From assembly GCA_032158295.1 (NCBI GenBank), contig CM063260.1, positions 2,118,001 through 2,182,000 on the forward strand: a stretch of 64,000 nucleotides of DNA. The letters run 5' to 3'. Below are positions 62,301 through 64,000 of this stretch, piece by piece. The translations under genes were made by a program, and so were the position numbers. Below the pieces are notes generated by a model that ran no database searches, was not told the origin of the DNA, and worked only from the letters and a program-made list of their open reading frames with translations. Positions within the stretch are counted from its first letter, which is position 1. Each line of letters opens with the position of its first letter. The stretch is from Pycnopodia helianthoides (taxonomy: Eukaryota > Echinodermata > Asteroidea > Forcipulatida > Asteriidae).

Positions 62301-64000
62301 CCATTATTTGGGGGTCAGTTTTGTGTTTGAAATCTAGATAAGAAAACTTGATAAGATAAGCTTACTGATATTTACATTTTATACATCGATATTATGCTTG
62401 AGCAACCCGGCTGGTAGAGTTTTTGAGTTAGAGTGGTACAAAGGATTAATACAAGTGCGACGATCAATACAAGTGCGACGTCATTTCTTGGGTTGTTGGT
62501 CGTTTTAGAGCTATGCAATAACGTTGGCTTCATTTGTCTGGTGTTGCAGTAAACTCTCCACTGATAGCAGAGGCGACGACACCATTGCTATCGACAACTA
62601 CAGCACCGAAAACAGCAGAATCTCAAGCAAATATGTCGACAACACCATTGCTGTCGGCAACCCCCGCACTGACAACAACAGAATCTCAAGCAAATGTGTC
62701 CACAACACCATTGCTGTCGGCAACCCCCGCACTGACAACAACAGAATCTCAAGCAAATATGTCGACAACACCAGTGCTGTCGGCAACCCCCGCACCGACA
62801 ACAACAGAATCTCAAGCAAATGTGTCCACAACACCATTGCTGTCGGCAACCCCCGCACTGACGACAACAGAATCTCAAGCAAATATGTCGACAACACCAT
62901 TGCTGTCGGCAACCCCCGCACTGACGACAACAGAATCTCAAGCAAATATGTCGACAACACCATTGCTGTCGGCAACCCCCGCACTGATGACAACAGAATC
63001 TCAAGCAAAGGTGTCAACACCACCTTTACTATCGACAACACCGTTGCTGTCGACAACCCCCGTACAGACAACAACAGAATCTCAGGCAAATGTGTCGACA
63101 AAACCTTTGAAAACTCCTGTGGCACCGGGAGAGAAGTCTTTCGACGGTGTCTTAAGAATCGTCTCACTGGATGGGAAGCCTGCTGCATACAACGCTTCCT
63201 TAGACAAAACTGACAGTTTGTACTATTTGACACTTCAACTCGATGTTGTAAAACTGGTGAGTTTTTCACCTTTAAACAAACTTCCTCTTTTTAAAGAGGG
63301 ACTCCTAAGTCAAATTCAGGTTTGCGATCAACTCATTTTCCAATAAATAAAATCCTTATAAAAAGGGGGGAATTACAAGTTTCTAACCTCTCTTTAAAAT
63401 GGTGAAAAAATGCAATTTTAGTCAAAAACCGCAACCGTTCAATGACGTCACATTTTAAAGGCATTGTCTGTACATTTTTCTACAAAGATTTTCTAGTTAA
63501 TTCTTGATTTTTGATGATGTTTAATCAAAACGGCATTGAACTACACCATTTTTTCTCTGGAATGAACAGACCTGTTTGCTGTTGATGTCCAGTGACGTCA
63601 CGTTTCAAGTTTTGCTCTGAAAGAGTGTCAAATAAAATGATATTCATGTTTAACGTGAGGTTAGAGACTTGCAAGTTTTCCCAAACTTTCATAAGGACTC
63701 TATCTATTTGAAAATGAGTGCATCTTAAAACCTAATTTGACCTTGGAGCGCCTCTTTAACATTTATTTTCATTGTTATTCTAGTATTGTATCCTTCTGTA
63801 TCAAGTTGTTACTCGAAGAAAAATTAATAGTGGTTTGTTTTACTCCGGAACGTCCCTCTATCTTGATCGTCTTTTCTTGTTTTCACTCAGCTCGGTACCC
63901 TATTTAAATTGGTACCCAAGACCCGTACTGCCTACCGTCGCGCCGTGTTGAGGCGCTTCAGCAGCGGCAGCGTCATAGCAGATTTCTCGGTGTTTCTCAA
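59234..64000 (+). CDS. Mucin-like protein with repeated SEA domains, 5' part of gene
   Basis: Exons are 59234-59339 (signal peptide), 60231-61432, 61965-62190, 62550-63256 and 63891 to beyond the window. After the signal peptide come Thr/Ser-rich, probably O-glycosylated stretches, each followed by a SEA domain (first half FDGVLRI...Y..SL.D..SLYY, second half L..L.K...). The SEA second halves hold GSIVANY and GSVIADF, which fit the self-cleavage site G-S of SEA domains (MUC1-type GSVVV). Exon phases are 1-0-1-0, so each two-exon pair is a duplicable cassette. Family members are cell-surface or secreted glycoproteins; an extracellular, barrier-type role is inferred. The 3' end and any TM segment are outside the window. 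No gene name can be assigned. Confidence 0.88.
59575..59815. mobile_element. Diverged relative of the AAAGG-ended MITE families
   Basis: It contains GAGAAATGAATAAAACACTA, TTTGATCTCGCGAGTC and GGGCTCAAACTTTCACTGGT, in the order of the other family members. It lies in the first intron of the SEA gene. Confidence 0.5.
60231..61432 (+). CDS. Ser/Thr-rich region and first half of SEA domain 1
   Basis: About 400 codons follow TTTCACCTTAG, mostly Thr/Ser with several N-x-S/T sites. An internal duplication with a period of 79 residues starts at 60281 and 60518 (NTKTASPNLQET in both). The last about 45 residues are the SEA start (KSFDGVLRITSIDGQNAVYN). It ends in phase 0 at GTAAGT. Confidence 0.88.
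61519..61903 (+). mobile_element. MITE with AAAGGAACATTACA terminal inverted repeats
   Basis: It starts TTAAAGGAACATTACAGAAT and ends TTGTCATGTTCCTTTAA. It lies in the intron that splits SEA domain 1. Confidence 0.85.
61965..62190 (+). CDS. Second half of SEA domain 1
   Basis: It follows TTTCTTTCAG. It reads LDKLYKTNPQTADVYINSTV, then FSNGSIVANYTTL and a final helix with LPDSSIKVDP. The GSIVA site fits autoproteolysis. Phase 0 in, phase 1 out (GTACGT). Confidence 0.85.
62550..63256 (+). CDS. 20-residue mucin repeats and first half of SEA domain 2
   Basis: It follows GTGTTGCAG. About seven copies of a 20-residue unit (TTESQANMSTTPLLSATPAL) run from about 62600 to 63100, each with an N-x-S/T site and many Thr. 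The SEA start follows (KSFDGVLRIVSLDGKPAAYN). It ends in phase 0 at GTGAGT. The 60-base DNA unit keeps other frames open on both strands; those are shadows. Confidence 0.9.
63891..64000 (+). CDS. Second half of SEA domain 2, cut by the window edge
   Basis: It follows TTTTCACTCAG and reads LGTLFKLVPKTRTAYRRAVL, then FSSGSVIADFSVFL. The G-S site is again present. Confidence 0.82.

Noticed and set aside
62598..63269. 223-codon open frame on the - strand
   Set aside because: It is a shadow of the 60-base coding repeat of the mucin exon. Splice phases and SEA homology fix the + strand frame.

Overview
This is nuclear DNA from an invertebrate animal. Genes are split by GT-AG introns, intergenic space is AT-rich, simple repeats and small inverted-repeat elements are abundant, and there is a tandem nuclear tRNA array. 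Several dispersed repeats (elements ending in AAAGGAACATTACA, fold-backs ending in GGGCCCAATTTCATAGAGC, tRNA-headed SINEs containing TTGAGCAAGACAC) look like what I know of echinoderm, especially sea-star, genomes. The species assignment is inference.

All four protein genes recognised are on the + strand. (1) 126-6806: the 3' half of an M13 metallopeptidase gene (neprilysin/ECE family), 11 exons, with the zinc site and the C-terminal CxxW end; its 5' part lies outside the window. (2) 9017-35428: a complete cationic amino acid transporter gene (SLC7A/CAT type), four coding exons, with a 23.2 kb first intron full of repeats. (3) 47925-54935: a small type I membrane protein (predicted signal peptide, one fibronectin III domain, one TM helix, short basic tail) whose architecture and TM segment resemble FNDC5/FNDC4, the irisin-precursor family. 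(4) 59234 to beyond the right edge: a secreted or membrane mucin-like protein with repeated Thr/Ser-rich plus SEA modules, each module made by two exons. Between (3) and (4), 56998-58605 carries nine tandem tRNA-Leu(CAG) genes on a repeat of about 190 bp.

The rest is intron and intergenic DNA holding fold-back/MITE families, SINEs, minisatellites, microsatellites, a 523 bp duplication inside an M13 intron, and a nested insertion. I saw no transposase or reverse transcriptase ORF.

The M13 and SLC7A reading frames contain four apparent one-base losses (near 5108, 32818, 34587 and 34638). Protein similarity resumes at once in a new frame, and intron phases agree only if each base is restored. 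They are best explained as consensus errors in the assembly, though real mutations cannot be excluded from the sequence alone. The genes do not form an operon or an obvious pathway; neighbourhood says little about joint function.
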